IMG/VR virus record: IMGVR_UViG_3300042479_000229
Coordinates: 1-30,476 of that record
Origin: a virus
Length of the DNA stretch: 30,476 bases
Strand: one strand, 5' to 3'
Within the stretch, counting starts at the first letter, position 1. Each line of letters opens with the position of its first letter. The position numbers were made by a program, and so were the translations under genes. The notes beneath the pieces are model-generated. The model was not told the origin of the DNA. It did not search any database and was given only the letters and a program-made list of their open reading frames with translations. Positions 29,485 to 30,476 of this stretch are shown here, one piece after another.

Positions 29485-29738
29485 CAGCATTTCCAGCGCT
29501 CCAAAGCAGCCGCCTTGCGGGTAGGTTTGCCTTTTTCATCTTTCATGGGCCCCGGCATACCGCCCATGCGCGCGCAGAACGAGTCCTTGCGCTTACCGCC
29601 TTTGGGCTGGGGGGCCTTCAAGTTACTTCCTGTCGCTGCGTTGTATTTAGCACGGCCTTTGGCAGTCAAGCCCGCCCCCTTGGAGACGGGCAATTTCTCG
29701 CCACGACCAACCGAAAGGGATGGGGTCTTCTTAGCCAT
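29484..29738 (-). CDS. 84-aa basic phage protein (DUF6321-like)
   Basis: Sequence: MAKKTPSLSVGRGEKLPVSK, GAGLTAKGRAKYNAATGSNL, KAPQPKGGKRKDSFCARMGG and MPGPMKDEKGKPTRKAALE, RWKC. I recognise the pattern 'GLTakGRakYN.atGsnLkaPqp......kSFCaRM.GmpGpMKDekGkPTRKa.AL.kWkC' as a small family widespread in phages (DUF6321-like). It is basic, with two Cys at SFCARM and the last residue, and may bind DNA or metal. It overlaps the 171-aa gene by 8 bp and the next gene by one base. Confidence 0.75.
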   Translation of the reverse strand: MAKKTPSLSVGRGEKLPVSKGAGLTAKGRAKYNAATGSNLKAPQPKGGKRKDSFCARMGGMPGPMKDEKGKPTRKAAALERWKC

Positions 29739-30246
29739 AGTAAATGTTCACTGCGGACATGTTGATCATGTAAGCATAGATGGCGTTGACCGCTAAAACA
29801 CCTTGATCAGGAACGTCAGGGGCATTGTTGAAAATGTCCGTGGCAGATACTTCATAGGTCAACAACCAACGATTGTTTCCACTGACATAAGCAGCTGCTG
29901 GGCTGCCACTAATACTGCCTGTGTTGATGTCTGTAAGCGAAAAAGAATTAGCATCTATTCGAGTAATGGAATAGTTGCCATCTGTAGCAGATGCGCCTGA
30001 CGATTCTGAAAAGTGAATTCCTACAACATCCCCAGTTACCAGCCCATGGGACGTCTTAGAAACGGTTACAGTTGTTCCAGTTCGCCCGTAAGTGACACTT
30101 GAGGTCACAGGGGCAGAAGTCGTATCAAACAGCGACAGCTCACCCGCGTTGGCAGTGCCCACAAAGGAGAGGCCCCTGATACGGTTACGGCCCATCACCA
30201 GAAAACCACTGGTGTTTATATGCGCTTGTTTTACATTAGTCGCCAT
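29731..30246 (-). CDS. small beta virion protein with an inserted domain (171 aa)
   Basis: The first 45 residues, MATNVKQAHINTSGFLVMGR, NRIRGLSFVGTANAGELSLF, and the last 46, including LLTYEVSATDIFNNAPDVPD and INMSAVNIYYG, match a small phage virion family that usually has about 100 residues ('...aliTtsG.lv.GrnRirGi.vvGta.aG.v.l.d........idip..GilfetgvYa.m.n..svtvfyg'). Residues about 50-122 are an extra beta domain (VTYGRTGTTVTVSKTSHGLV, GDVVGIHFSESSG, NYSITRIDANSFSLTDI) of the 'HGL.tGD.V' type. It may be a decoration or neck protein. Start at ATG 30246; overlaps the upstream stop by 11 bp. Confidence 0.72.
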   Translation of the reverse strand: MATNVKQAHINTSGFLVMGRNRIRGLSFVGTANAGELSLFDTTSAPVTSSVTYGRTGTTVTVSKTSHGLVTGDVVGIHFSESSGASATDGNYSITRIDANSFSLTDINTGSISGSPAAAYVSGNNRWLLTYEVSATDIFNNAPDVPDQGVLAVNAIYAYMINMSAVNIYYG

Positions 30247-30400
30247 TTTCTTGCTCCGGTTCTGGGGCGTCTAGCCTGTTTATGAGCATCTTGTATGCTT
30301 GGACCGTGGCCTGAGCCTGAGTTAAAAAGGTTTGCGCTTTTTGTGCTTCAGTCTCAAGGTCACGTATCTCAGATTCCAAGAATTCCTTGGTGATCTGCAT
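30236..30400 (-). CDS. 54-aa coiled-coil phage protein
   Basis: ATG 30400 to TAA 30236-30238. It encodes MQITKEFLESEIRDLETEAQ, KAQTFLTQAQATVQAYKMLI, NRLDAPEPEQENGD: one long amphipathic helix with a disordered acidic tail. The pattern 'M.vTkeFLe.EI..le.ea.KA..fl.QaqatiqayrmLi.rLd.pEPe' is a small phage family I have met in this position. The start overlaps the stop of the upstream reading frame by one base (TAATG) and the stop overlaps the next gene by 11 bp. Its use is unknown. Confidence 0.72.
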   Translation of the reverse strand: MQITKEFLESEIRDLETEAQKAQTFLTQAQATVQAYKMLINRLDAPEPEQENGD

Positions 30401-30476
30401 TATGCGAATGTAGCGTAAGCAGGAACGTAATACACAGTGCCGCCAATCATCACTTTGATTGCTTTAGACACAGTAG
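30400..30476 (-). CDS. C-terminal part of a (probably tiny) phage protein, cut by the right edge
   Basis: The minus strand from the edge reads TVSKAIKVMIGGTVYYVPAY and ATFA before TAA (30400-30402), 24 codons plus two bases. The TAA overlaps the next ATG (TAATG). The two bases before the first complete codon are CT, compatible with a GCT codon, so the whole gene could be a 26-residue MATVSK... protein starting 4 bases beyond the edge; this is a guess. The hydrophobic IGGTVYYVPAY end recalls the tail of small phage virion proteins. No function known. Confidence 0.6.
   Translation of the reverse strand, partial: TVSKAIKVMIGGTVYYVPAYATFA

Overview
The window reads as about 30 kb of a tailed double-stranded DNA bacteriophage genome, or possibly a prophage. 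No bacterial housekeeping gene, tRNA, rRNA, insertion sequence or CRISPR array was seen. The two connector proteins, the large ejection-type proteins and the absence of any tape-measure or contractile-sheath gene suggest a short-tailed (podovirus-like) phage. Many small genes match, from memory, families that recur in uncultured aquatic (metagenomic 'uvMED'-type) phages. The M15-peptidase endolysin without a wall-binding domain and the GTA-type holin suit a Gram-negative, probably proteobacterial, host. Host identity is inference.

Genes are packed with almost no spacers and many ATGA, TAATG or TGATG start/stop overlaps, so the minus-strand block looks like one long translationally coupled late transcript read from right to left. 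In transcription order from the right edge it holds: a cut microgene and a 54-aa coiled-coil protein; a small beta-rich virion protein with an inserted domain; a 79-aa membrane-anchored coiled-coil protein and several tiny basic Met/Gly/Lys-rich proteins; the head-to-tail connector genes (27.4-28.1 and 26.4-27.1 kb); a structural protein; a receptor-binding fibre cluster (19.9-25.7 kb) with two repeat-built proteins and two fibres ending in S74 intramolecular chaperones; a lysis cassette (17.9-19.3 kb: membrane-anchored protein, 3-TM holin, M15 endolysin); a 616-aa tail/hub-like protein; and four giant low-complexity proteins (5.7-15.1 kb) that look like internal virion or DNA-ejection proteins.

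The left 5.7 kb is the DNA-metabolism end. A short plus-strand island (3572-5706) encodes an SNF2-type helicase and an overlapping PD-(D/E)XK nuclease. It is divergent from a minus-strand operon of a 114-aa protein, a 184-aa coiled-coil protein, a 257-aa protein (possible ssDNA-binding protein), a 510-aa archaeo-eukaryotic-type primase and a cut small gene. The divergent spacer holds a perfect 10-bp palindrome carrying a TACACT box on each strand, a plausible shared control point. The nuclease gene runs tail-to-tail into the largest ejection gene with a 38-bp overlap.

The most interesting points are: the primase/SNF2-helicase/nuclease trio, whose parts resemble those of TOTE-type systems; the exact 10 x 22-residue repeat protein; the shared fibre modules and AT-rich fibre island; a recurring M-A-[KRS]-G-G motif across unrelated virion proteins; and a domain insertion shared by two virion proteins. 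Family assignments come from motif reading and memory; no search was run.
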